Positions 9,112-18,883 of a stretch of 64,000 nucleotides of DNA are shown here, in pieces. The DNA comes from Podospora pseudoanserina (taxonomy: Eukaryota; Ascomycota; Sordariomycetes; Sordariales; Podosporaceae): NCBI RefSeq assembly GCF_035222485.1, contig NC_085925.1, positions 2,728,001 to 2,792,000 on the forward strand. The letters run 5' to 3'. Numbering within the stretch: the stretch's first letter is position 1; every line of letters starts with the position of its first letter. Below the pieces are notes generated by a model. It was not told the DNA's origin. It made no database searches and worked only from the letters and a program-made list of their open reading frames with translations. The position numbers and the translations under genes are program-made.

Positions 9112-11325
9112 ATGCCCAAACCAACAAAAAAGAACGCCGGCGCGGCGTCCAGTATCAAGGACGCCCGTTTTGCCAATTTCGAGACCGATCCCCGATTCCA
9201 ATTGCCCTCGAAAAGAAACATCAAGACCAAGCTTGACAAGCGGTTCTCCAAGGTGCTCAACGATGACGAGTTTTTGGCTACGGCCAAGGTGGATCGCTAC
9301 GGGCGGAAATTAGAGACTGATTCGAAGAAGAAGGCGTTGGAGAGGTTGTATGAGGATGAGGAGGAGTCTGGGGAGGACGAGGAGGAGGTGGTGGATGGGG
9401 AGGTGGAGAGGGATGATATTGTTCGTCGCGAGCTCGAGAAGGCTGATAAGAAATATGATCCGGCGAGAGATGGCGGTTTTAGCTCCTCGGAGGAGGATTC
9501 GGACTCTGAGTCGGATGGGGAAGATCAGCCAGAGGTGGATGATGGGGAGGAGGAGTCGCGACCTGGGATTCGGTTGAGGAGGGAGAAGGAGGATGTGCCG
9601 GAGGGTGAGATCACCAATCGGTTTGCGGTGGTGAATATCGACTGGGATCACATCAAGTCTGTGGATCTGATGGCGCTTTTTAGTAGTTTCGTGCCGCCAG
9701 GGGGGAGGATTGAGAGGGTGTCGATCTACCCCAGTGAGTTCGGCAAGGAAAGGATGCAAAGAGAGGAGCTCGAGGGCCCACCACGAGAGATCTTCAAGCA
9801 GGGCAAGGGCGAGAACAGCGATGATAGCGGCGAGGACTCGGAGGGTTTCAGTGACGAGGTTGAGGATGATGATGACGAGGACTCTGACGAAGATTCTGAC
9901 GAGGAGGTCAAGAGGGAGCTGTTAGCTGAGGGCGACGACAAGGACTTTGATAGCGACAAGTTGCGGACATACCAGCTCGACAGGTTACGGTACTACTACG
10001 CCGTGGCCGTCTGCTCTGACAAGGGCACAGCGCACAAGATTTACGAGGCCACCGACGGCACCGAATATCTCTCCTCCTCCAACTTCCTCGACCTGCGATT
10101 TATCCCCGACGATACCACCTTTGACGAGGAGCCAAGAGACGAGTGCACCGCTGTGCCACCGGGGTACAAGCCAGTCGACTTCGTCACCGACGCGCTGCAA
10201 CACTCCAAGGTGAAGCTCACCTGGGATATGCACCCGGAAGAGGTCAACAGGAAAGAACAAATCAAGAAAGCCTTTTCCGGCAGCAAAAATGACATTGCTG
10301 AAAATGACCTCCGTGCCTACCTTGCGAGCGACAGCTCCGACGATGGGGAAGACTTTGAAGATGAAGAGGAGGGACCAGAAGCCGCCGCCGATGCTGCTGG
10401 AGGCGAGGAAGAAGAAGCCGAAAAGCCCCTCGACAAAAAGGAACTCGCCCGCCGGAAAATGCGCGCTGCTCTGGGCCTTCCCGAGGAGCCCACGACCAAA
10501 AAGTCCAAGTCTCCCGCCCCGGCGGGCGCGATGGAAATTACGTTTACACCTGCCCTGTCAGATTCGAATAACAAGAAGCCTGTGGAAGAGGAGACCACAA
10601 TCGAGAAGTACAAGCGCCGCGAGCGCGAGAGGAAGGAAGCCAAGAGGCAAAAGATGCTTGCCAGACGCAACGGTGGTGATCCTGACAGGATGGGCGAATC
10701 TGATGTCGAAGAAGTTGCTGCTGCCGGGGACAACGCGGGTGGCGGAGACCTCGGCTTTGACGACCCCTTTTTCACTTCTGAGCCCGTCGAGAAGTCCAAG
10801 TCTGCCATCCGCAAGGAGGAGCGGCTCAAGAAACGGGCGGAGAAGGAGAAGGAAGAGAAGGCTAGCAAGGCTGCCAAGGCGCAGCTGGAGCTGCTTATGG
10901 CTGATGAGAAGGGTGATGCGGACCATCTGGATCACTTTGACATGAGGGAGGTGATCAAAGCGGAGAAGCAAAAGGGCAAGAAGGGGAAGAAGAACAAGGG
11001 GAAGAAGGCGACGGACGGGGAGGGGGAGAAGGACGGGTTGCAGGATGGGTTCAAGATGGACGTGGAGGATGAGCGGTTCAAGGCCGTGTTTGAGAGCCAT
11101 GAGTTTGCTATTGATCCTTCCAATCCGAAGTTCAAGGCCACCGAGGGGATGAAGAAGTTGTTGGAGGAAGGGAGGAAGAAGAGGAAGGCTGGGTATAGGG
11201 AGGGAGAGGAGGTGGTGGTGAGGGAGAAGAAGAAGGTGAAGAAGGATGATGGTGATGGTGATGGGGGGGAGTTGAGTAGTTTGGTGGAGGCGGTGAAGAG
11301 GAAGGCGAAGGCGGGGAGGAAGTAA
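9112..11325 (+). CDS. ESF1: ESF1, nucleolar pre-18S rRNA processing factor
   Basis: Intronless, 737 residues from 'MPKPTKKNAGAAS'. The N-terminus has the conserved 'DARFANFETDPRF' and 'DKRFSKVLNDDEF' blocks. The centre carries 'NRFAVVNIDWDHIKSVDLMA', then an RRM-like 'GGRIERVSIYPSEFGKERM', with long acidic Asp/Glu/Ser runs between. The C-terminus has the NUC153 motif 'DERFKAVFESHEFAIDPSNP' followed by a Lys-rich tail. This is the full order of yeast Esf1, a small-subunit processome factor needed for early pre-rRNA cleavages that lead to 18S rRNA. Acidic tracts and basic nuclear signals are normal for the family. Convergent with the next gene, 109 bp apart. Confidence 0.95.
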   Translation: MPKPTKKNAGAASSIKDARFANFETDPRFQLPSKRNIKTKLDKRFSKVLNDDEFLATAKVDRYGRKLETDSKKKALERLYEDEEESGEDEEEVVDGEVERDDIVRRELEKADKKYDPARDGGFSSSEEDSDSESDGEDQPEVDDGEEESRPGIRLRREKEDVPEGEITNRFAVVNIDWDHIKSVDLMALFSSFVPPGGRIERVSIYPSEFGKERMQREELEGPPREIFKQGKGENSDDSGEDSEGFSDEVEDDDDEDSDEDSDEEVKRELLAEGDDKDFDSDKLRTYQLDRLRYYYAVAVCSDKGTAHKIYEATDGTEYLSSSNFLDLRFIPDDTTFDEEPRDECTAVPPGYKPVDFVTDALQHSKVKLTWDMHPEEVNRKEQIKKAFSGSKNDIAENDLRAYLASDSSDDGEDFEDEEEGPEAAADAAGGEEEEAEKPLDKKELARRKMRAALGLPEEPTTKKSKSPAPAGAMEITFTPALSDSNNKKPVEEETTIEKYKRRERERKEAKRQKMLARRNGGDPDRMGESDVEEVAAAGDNAGGGDLGFDDPFFTSEPVEKSKSAIRKEERLKKRAEKEKEEKASKAAKAQLELLMADEKGDADHLDHFDMREVIKAEKQKGKKGKKNKGKKATDGEGEKDGLQDGFKMDVEDERFKAVFESHEFAIDPSNPKFKATEGMKKLLEEGRKKRKAGYREGEEVVVREKKKVKKDDGDGDGGELSSLVEAVKRKAKAGRK

Positions 11326-11434
11326 TTTGTTTGATACTCTGGAGATATCACAGTGTAATAAAGCCAGCCAGCCCAGTCACAAAGCAAGTCAAAAGTCCAA
11401 AGATTCCCATTGTCAGTTGGCAAACCTATGCAGT

Positions 11435-12439
11435 CTACCTCTCAGCCCCAACAACAAGGTGACAAAACCTCGGGTGAGCATCACTGCAAAGCCTTCCCCC
11501 GACCACACCCTCAACAGCGGCCTCGTTCCCATTCATCCAAGCAACCACCTCCCATCCCAACTCCCACAATGTCTTTCCCGCAAGGAACATCACCCCAAGA
11601 AACACAAACCCAAGCAGCATCATGACCAAAAACTGGAAAACACACCACCAGCTGCTCTGGCAGTCCCCATATTGGAGCTTCTCACTCTCCAAATCCAACC
11701 CCTGAACTAAACTAGGTGTGATCTCCAGCTCCTCTTCCATCTCGTCGTGGTACCAAGATGCGTATTCTTTCTTGTTATCGACAGTGGTGAAAGCGCCCAA
11801 AACGGATGTCAAGATATTGGGCTGGGTTTTAATCTCTGCGGGGGGTTGGTACCTGTGGTGGACTGGGAGGAGTGGCATTTTTGCCGAGAGGGTAGATAAA
11901 TGCCTGCTTTGGTGGACTGGGCGAGTAGAGGGCATCATCTTCGGGGCTGGGGAGGGACGGGGGAAGAACGTCAGTGAGGGAGGGGCACGAGGTTGGTATT
12001 TCTTGTGTGAGCGGGACTTGTGGCTGTTGGTAAAGGAGGGAAAGACGGGGGCGGTGGCTACGGTGGGGGAGGGGGCGAGGTAGGAATCTAGGTCTAGGTG
12101 GTCGGAGTAGCAGTCTGAGTCTGAGGAGGAGTCGTTGTCGGGGTTGGTAGGGGGAAGAGAAGGGAAGGTGTGGTAGTTTGGCGAGGGGGTGTACGGGGGG
12201 TGGAACTGGGAGTAGGTTGGGGGAAGGGGGAAGAGGTCGGTGTGCCGGGAGATGGCGTCGTCGTTTTCAGTGGTGTTGGGGGCGGCGTGCTTCATGTTGG
12301 CTGGGACGTAGCGGTAGCCGGAGAGGGTGTTGTTAGAAGTCATCGTGTCAGAGGTGTTGTGGACCGAGTTGTCAATGCCAATGTCAACGGTGTCCCAGTT
12401 GGTGTGGTTGAAGATGGGACTCATGGGTGAACGGGGCAT
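11435..12439 (-). CDS. Hypothetical Ser/Pro-rich protein with one C-terminal TM segment
   Basis: Single exon. The ATG of 'MPRSPMSPIFNHTNWDTVDI' was chosen because the frame upstream is of mixed quality; 334 residues. The N-terminal two thirds are low-complexity Ser/Pro/Thr/Asp ('PSLPPTNPDNDSSSDSD'). The last 100 residues hold 'YASWYHDEMEEELEITPS' and one transmembrane helix ('FQFLVMMLLGFVFLGVMFLA') followed by a short tail. This suggests a fungus-specific membrane-anchored protein with a disordered cytosolic part. No catalytic motif, no family recognised. Confidence 0.6.
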   Translation of the reverse strand: MPRSPMSPIFNHTNWDTVDIGIDNSVHNTSDTMTSNNTLSGYRYVPANMKHAAPNTTENDDAISRHTDLFPLPPTYSQFHPPYTPSPNYHTFPSLPPTNPDNDSSSDSDCYSDHLDLDSYLAPSPTVATAPVFPSFTNSHKSRSHKKYQPRAPPSLTFFPRPSPAPKMMPSTRPVHQSRHLSTLSAKMPLLPVHHRYQPPAEIKTQPNILTSVLGAFTTVDNKKEYASWYHDEMEEELEITPSLVQGLDLESEKLQYGDCQSSWWCVFQFLVMMLLGFVFLGVMFLAGKTLWELGWEVVAWMNGNEAAVEGVVGGRLCSDAHPRFCHLVVGAER

Positions 12440-13440
12440 GATGATGATGTTGAGAAAATCAGACGCCCAGATAGTTGGCTGCGGACGGTGCGTCGAGTCC
12501 TCCAATGAATCGACCGTGCTGTGATAGTTGTCCTGGGAGCGCGGGAGGTGACTCCTGACGAACAAGAAACAGAGCCAGGCTGCAGAGCGGACAGCATGGT
12601 TTATATCGATCTTGCCAAATGTTTGCAACACAATGCTGGCGCCGTGGTGGACCCTGAAGGATCAAAGTGTATATGTTTGGCGTGGTCGCATCTGGAGAGA
12701 CGATCAAGTCCGAACAGTGGTATAATTTCTCTCCTGTGGCGAGAATCATTCATAAGATGTTTCCGTCCTGCATTGGCCGTCTCCTGGTCGGGCAGGTCGA
12801 TTTCCTGGTCGTGGCCCCGCACGGGCCTGGGGTGACCATCCTAGAGGTAATCAAAAGCTGACATGATCGGGATGCCGCTTACGTTGGTCGGAGAGATTGG
12901 AATACAGAATTCGCTCGGTCCAGGTGTGCGTTTGCTTGAGACTCAAATGAGAAATAACCTTGCATCGTAACTCGAATAGAGCCATGGACGCCATCGAGTT
13001 GTCTTAGTGACAGGTGCCGCTGGTCCGTAAATTGGTGGAGATCAACAGGCGCGGGTTTCGAACATGGAAATCATTGGGAATCGGCCGTTTTCATGGGCCT
13101 GTCGTGGTGAGGCCATCATGGTGGCCTTCATCCGCACAGGTGAGGGTTCCTTCAGGGTGACCAGATGGGTCTGGGAGCTTCCATATACTGTTAAACAACC
13201 AGAAAGATAAATCAAGAATATGACGGTTTCTTTGAAAAGAAAGTTGTAGACCTGGAGATATGGATACTCTTTGATGTCGGCGGTACATTAATGGCAGTGT
13301 GTCAAATGAAGGAGACAACACTGAATGCTCCTTCCCCTCAGCCTACCTATCTCCCACGTGTATTTCAGCCACCAACCTCAATGAGAATATTCATATATCG
13401 TGCATAAACCACCAACAGCACAGTAAGTACCTTCCTAACT
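12440..13440. other. 1 kb intergenic, no gene seen
   Basis: Upstream region of the 12439 gene and upstream flank of the decayed NLR. Frames present are short and lack codon bias. Confidence 0.4.
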
Positions 13441-16290
13441 CACCAAGCTTACCCACCCACCACAAATGCGACTGAGTTTACCGTGAATAGTGTGAAATTC
13501 ATTCATGGCTTACAGGGCCATCCGCAATCTACCTGGGAATATAAGACGACCACTCATCCAGCAACAACGCCTCAAGTCCAGAAACCCAAGACGCATCTCA
13601 TCCCCACAGGTGTACGCAAGCTGGTTAAGCTGCAGAGGACCCTGAAGAATAATGTGAGACCCTGGCTCCTTTTTCATGTTCTCCGTTTCTAACTCTTCCA
13701 GCATCCTATCATATTCGTTCCTCACAGCCTCGGCGGACTCATCCTCAAGCGGGTAGGTGGCTCCCCTTTCGTAAGCCGGGCCTGTCTCGTGACTTATTCT
13801 AGACACTTTCCCTGATGGAAGCTAGTTTGGACGACAGATATCGCCTGTTCTTACAAAGGGTGACCTGCATAATCTTCTGCAACTGTTCTCACAGAGGATC
13901 TGATGCAGCATCTTGGGGTCTCTTGGCCTCAAGGCTATTCGCCGTTGCTCTTGCAGACTCGAACTCAAGGCTTCTTTCTGATCTGGAAGTTGATTCAGAC
14001 ATTCTTGATTTGACTCACGAGGATTTCTTGAAAACGTTGTGTCGCACTCTTTCTCAGGTCCGCATACGTTCTTTCATGGAAAGCCGGCCCATGACAGGTG
14101 TCAAGGGACTCAGCAGCCAGGTATTTCCCCCCTCAACTCCCCTGGATGCTGCTTTGAGGCCTACCTTAACCCGACTTGGCAAATTGTCGATACCTATTCC
14201 TCCAAATTTGGGTGGCCGGAAGAGATATGTGAGACGATAGACGCAGATCACCGTAACATGGTTAGAGAACCCGGCGTGAAAGATATATCGCATGTCTTGC
14301 TGGATCTAGCAGAGGAGACGAAGCAGTTACTGAAGCACACACGTACGTAGCTACTTTGAAACATGGCATTCTCACAATAACGTTGATATTTTTACTGTGT
14401 AGCGCATTTGATGACTATCACTGAAGATTTATTCCGGAGTGGAAAGATCTTTTGCCCAAAAAGTAATGCAAGCATCTCGGCGAATGGTTCAGTTTCGACT
14501 ATCAATATATCCCGGATAATGTCTCCCAACGATTCCCCGGCTCGTGCTTCCTAGATTCTGGAGACGGAATCTTTTTTGGCGTGGTCCCGTCGAAATTCCT
14601 ATGGCGTATTTTGGCTGCATGGCTATCCTGGACAAGGGAAATCAGTGATTGCCAAGTATCTTGTTCAGGAGATCATCCCAAAAAGCCACACTACTCTCGT
14701 GCAAGATGGCGAGTCAGTAGGGGAGCCTATAATAGCCTTCTTCTTCTGCTCTTATTCCTCTCCGGGGCCAGAACAATAATGAGTCTGTTGTGCTCGTTAG
14801 TCCATCAGCTTCTTTACCAGCTCCCTCACACACAGAGATTGCGGGACACGATGAGGCAGCGATATACGGCACCACTTTTACCCTTCGAAGAGGCATCACC
14901 TTGTGTCTAGGGCGTATTTGTTGATCTGCTATCTGATAGCGCACTACGACATCGCAATCGGGATCCTCGGCATGCTGGAGCGACCAGAAGTGTCTATATT
15001 GTTCTGGGCGCCCTTGATGAGCTGGAGAAGCATGATAAGGCCACATTTCTGGAGCGTCTAAGTAAGATGGTACTACAACTTGGCACCAAGGCATCGGGAT
15101 CAGTCGTCACCAGCCGTGTCGATGCACTTATCACCACACATATGAACGCAGCACAATTTTCTCTCCTACGCCTACGAATACTGGTTTCACCATGTTGAGG
15201 GCCGCAACGATCTAGCAGAAGACATTTGGCACTACCTTTCACGGCTTTTCGATCTGTCAACAAAACGTGTGAGGTGGTATGATATTAGTGAGCTCATTCT
15301 TCGTTTGTGGCACCATAGCTTGTATCGCCTGTTCGAATCAGGGGTCAAACCGCCTTTTCAGCTGGATCTCAACATTACCGACACTTACGGCGATCACTTC
15401 ATACATGTTGTCATCATCAATATGCGCAAGTTGCCACTTGAGGCTATGCGCTTTCTGATCAGCCTAGGCCTATACATCAACGGCAGAACTCGGTTCAGAC
15501 AGGCTCTATTACACAGGTGCATTCGAGAGTGGCAAGGTGAACAAGACCTCGCCATCCTCCGGGAAGAAAGCGGCGAGACTCAGAAAGAGACCACCGAACC
15601 ATTTGCATCAGAGAAAACACTTTACTAGATCCTTTCCTGTCCTGGGGTTGACCCAGACGTGGTTGACGTGTGGGGCAGACACCGCTGAGTTTTGCCCTCC
15701 ATGCGGTATTTGACAAGGTTGTGTCAGTTCTTCTGGGCTGGCCAGACTTGGATTTCAGCAACGATTTGCCAGCATCACACAGGGCAACACAGGAAGGACT
15801 CTTGCCCTGGTGGAAGCCCTCCTTAAATCAAGGTACCTCTACTCAAAAAAAGACAGTACAGGGAGAAACAGTCCTCCATGTTGCCGCACGCAAAGGCCAT
15901 TTCGAAGTCCTTATGCTTCTAGCAGCCAAGTGCCCACCCCATGTCCTAAATGCAAAAAACAGCCAGGGATGGACGATTGCGCATCGAGCCATCACCTCTG
16001 GCAACGACGACATTTTTATGTAGCTGGTTGAGCACCTCTTGATTGTCCTTAGTCTCCGGGATAAACACGGCCGCCGACCCGTTGCCTTTGCTTCTGCATA
16101 TGGGACTTTGACCATGCTGAAGGGGATACTCTACCAGCTGCCTCAGGACCTGACACATGTGGACTCGTTTGGGAATACTCTCTTCCAAATGGCAGCCTTG
16201 GGAGTGAGCATCAAGGACTTTACATATCTCACTGAACTTTCCCGGGAGGGGCATATACGTCTTCCAGAAGCCAGCAGTTGGGGTAGAACA
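13440..16290 (+). pseudogene. Decayed NLR: alpha/beta-hydrolase - NACHT - ankyrin
   Basis: Pieces in order on the plus strand: 'VKFIHGLQGHPQSTWEY' (13490-13545), the opening of the serine-hydrolase domain found at the head of many fungal NLRs; 'SHRGSDAASWGLLASRLFAV' (13890-13950), its 'HRGSDAAxW' block; 'DADHRNMVREPG' (14240-14280), its end; 'VFWLHGYPGQGKSVIAKYLV' (about 14600-14670), a NACHT P-loop; 'VLGALDELEKHD' (about 15000-15035), Walker B; then ankyrin-like repeats ('GETVLHVAARKGHFEVLMLL', 15860-15920) to about 16290. The frame changes several times between blocks and not only at plausible introns, so this is a host NLR in decay. It ends abruptly where the LINE piece begins. Fungal NLRs sense non-self and trigger a death or defence response. 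Confidence 0.75.
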
Positions 16291-16298
16291 GGGGTTCA

Positions 16299-17652
16299 TC
16301 ACACGATGGGTAGGTGGTCGTTTCCGGGTGCTTTCCATGACGAGGCTCTAGATAAGGCCAGTTTAATATCCTCAGGCCGTACCCTCTTGTCTATCTGGAA
16401 AAGTGACTCCCAAGGCGTGGACAGAGTAGGGTCGTGGATATTTGACAAGTCAGCTGGTGGGTCTGGGAAGAATCGATCGGCGAGGGCCGTGGCTTTTTGG
16501 TCGTGGGTGGTTAACAATGGGCCGGCTTGGTCTTTGCAGGTAGGTAGCCGGGGAAGGTCAGTTGGTTTGAAGCTCTTGCAGCGAGCCCACCGTTCCAGCT
16601 TCCACAGTAGTGCAGTATCCTGTGAGGCCTTTTGTAGTGTAGCCCTCCAAGTCTTGGTATTCGATTCCTTGACTGCCTTCGATGGACTCTTGTATTTGCG
16701 GTTAACTTGGGTTTTGTTGTACTCCGTGGGTGCATTCTTTAGGATTCTCTCAGCCTTCCTCGCATCTGTAGTTCTCTCTTGGATCTCAGAGTCCCACCAT
16801 GGTGCTTGGAATCCGTTGCTGATCTTCTTTCTAGGTGTGCTGGCATCTGCTATTCTTGTGAGTTCGGCTATTAGCCAGTTGAAAGCCCTGTCCAAGCCCT
16901 GGGTAGTTTGAATATTGTCGTATAGGTGGGAATAGCTGGTTTGATCAAGGCCAATAGCTATTGGTAAGAGCTCAGCTTCAGCTTTCACTCTCCCCTCGTT
17001 CATCTTTTTCCAATCCCACCCCGTGATCAGGGGTGGTGGTAGTGGTCGTGTGACGTAGGTCTCGATGACTTGGGGGTAGTGGTCAGATCTTCCCCTCTCC
17101 GCGATGCCGTAGTAGGTGTATTGTATATCTCCCGAGGTCCATATCAGGTCCAGTGTAGATGGTCTACCTCTCTGAGCTCCCTGTGGTTCTCCAGTTATCG
17201 TGCCTCGAGGGGTGACTAGGTCGAGCTCCCAGTGGATAGCCAGTCGAAATAGAGCTTCAGAATCCGGCTCGTATCTATCAAACTGGTTTCATAGTGGTGT
17301 AGATTGAAGTCTCCTGCGAGGACCACTGGGCTAGATGGCCTGGACTGGGGGAGTTGTATGTTGACCAGACCTCCAGGCTCTCTATACCTAGGATCCATAC
17401 CTTACACCAGTCCCTCGTAGCCTCATAGTTCCATTGGCTGATGTCTAGTGTTCTCTTGACGAAGATAGCTGCCCTGTCCTCTGGTTGATAGACTAGGTGG
17501 TATTGACTGCTCCGCGGGCAGTAGGTTGGTTTGGTGTGTAGATTAATCCATGGCTCTTGGACGGCTAGGAAGTCGAATTTCGCTTCCTCCATTAGTAGTT
17601 CTAAGGCTTGTTTATTGCATCAGGTATTCCATTGTAGTATTGTGATTCCCAT
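16299..17652 (-). mobile_element. Tad1-type LINE ORF2 fragment (endonuclease and start of RT)
   Basis: Minus strand. The ORF2 start 'MGITILQWNT' lies near 17652, then 'FDFLAVQEPWINLHTKPTYC', the opening of an APE-type endonuclease; 'VVLAGDFNLHH' (near 17320) is the later endonuclease motif. The stretch 17003-16299 gives the linker ('WLIAELTRIADASTPRKK', 'WWDSEIQE') and the first RT block 'LALSRASSWKAPGNDHL'. The sequence then stops, so the RT core and 3' end are missing. In-frame stops such as CGA-to-TGA at the tenth to eleventh codon fit RIP. LINEs normally lose their 5' end, so loss of the 3' half points to a later rearrangement or deletion. Confidence 0.8.
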
Positions 17653-18883
17653 TATAAAAGCAACTTTTATCATTCATCTTTATGGTGCATATTAGGGGCA
17701 GAGCTGAAGTAAGATGGTGATGGGGTCTTTGATGGTGCAGAGAATTCCAGAACATTAACACGGGTTAGGGTATTGGGTGGCTGGAGGGGGGTCCCAATTT
17801 GCTCGAGGGGGTTCCCAAACAAACTCCCCTAACATGAAGCTAAAGGTTGGCCGATCGGCAGAGGGAGGAGCTTCACTACTTAGTAGAGGTCGAAACATTC
17901 CAATCAGAGACAGAAATACTAGGATTATTCGAAGCAGCGGCAACGACCTGGTCAACGACGAACTTCATCGACAGGGTTGATCCTCGTCGCCGAGAATCTC
18001 CTCGTTGTCGCACCCGGATATTCCTGTCGTTGGTTGGCACTACGCGCTATGAATCCAGCCGCTCTGCGCCCCCGTAAACATCTGAGCAGCATTTTTATAC
18101 TGGGAATGGAGGGGCGAGAACTGGTAGATTGGGAGGGAAGGAGAGTAGGGTGGGCGGGGTTATTACCTGCCCTGGGTTGGGCGTTGTTTGGTGGATAATG
18201 TACGATACTGGAGTCACCTTCCCAGCAGTTAGTTAAGAGGGAGATAAAAGGGGTTTGTGAGACTTTTACTGAGGACTCATTTTAGTATCTGTATTAATAT
18301 AACAAATGCTTGGACTATAAACTATCATTTATAAGAAAATATCTGGTAGAATAAATGACATGTTTTATCCTGGTATCGCTATCCAAGCGCCATCTTTGTC
18401 TACATTTCTCCTTCCCAAACTCAAGGAGCTGTTTCTCATCCCTATGTCAGCTCCTGAGCTTTTCTAGTTAAATCAACATGATTTCATATTAATTCTACTC
18501 CCAATTCGGATTGGAAACAATTTCTGTGTTATGAGCACTGTTTAGCTGCGCCGAACCATTGTCTAGAAGCACCTTCAACTGAGTATCCCTTTCAGAGGTT
18601 CTGGATCGGGGTTCGTCACAACCAGGAACATTGGAGCCAAACAGAATCATGACAGTAGAGGCAACACCGGGAGGTATGGCGTTCTTCTATCTGGCCACAG
18701 ATCGGCTTGGGGGGTTTCTTTCGGAAGACATCTTTACCTTCTCAAGTTGCTGTTTTTCTGGACGGAGGTACTCCCAGTCCACAGTCAACACAACGTGCAC
18801 AAGGCTCGTCATGCTGCTCCATTAACTCAACAAAAAAAAACGAAACACAACTAAACCCTGATTACCCATGCCAAGTGTTACCT
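17653..18883. other. 1.2 kb between LINE piece and NLR, no gene seen
   Basis: 17653-18300 looks like repeat remnant: a TATA-like 'gataaaag' near 18243 and an end 'ttaatataaca' near 18300. I could not match two ends. 18300-18880 is AT-richer and holds no supported frame; it is the 3' flank of the minus-strand NLR. Confidence 0.35.

Noticed and set aside
17700-18302. Possible solo LTR ending 'ttaatataaca' with TATA-like box
   Set aside because: No matching 5' end or target duplication could be found by eye; left as unannotated repeat-like DNA.
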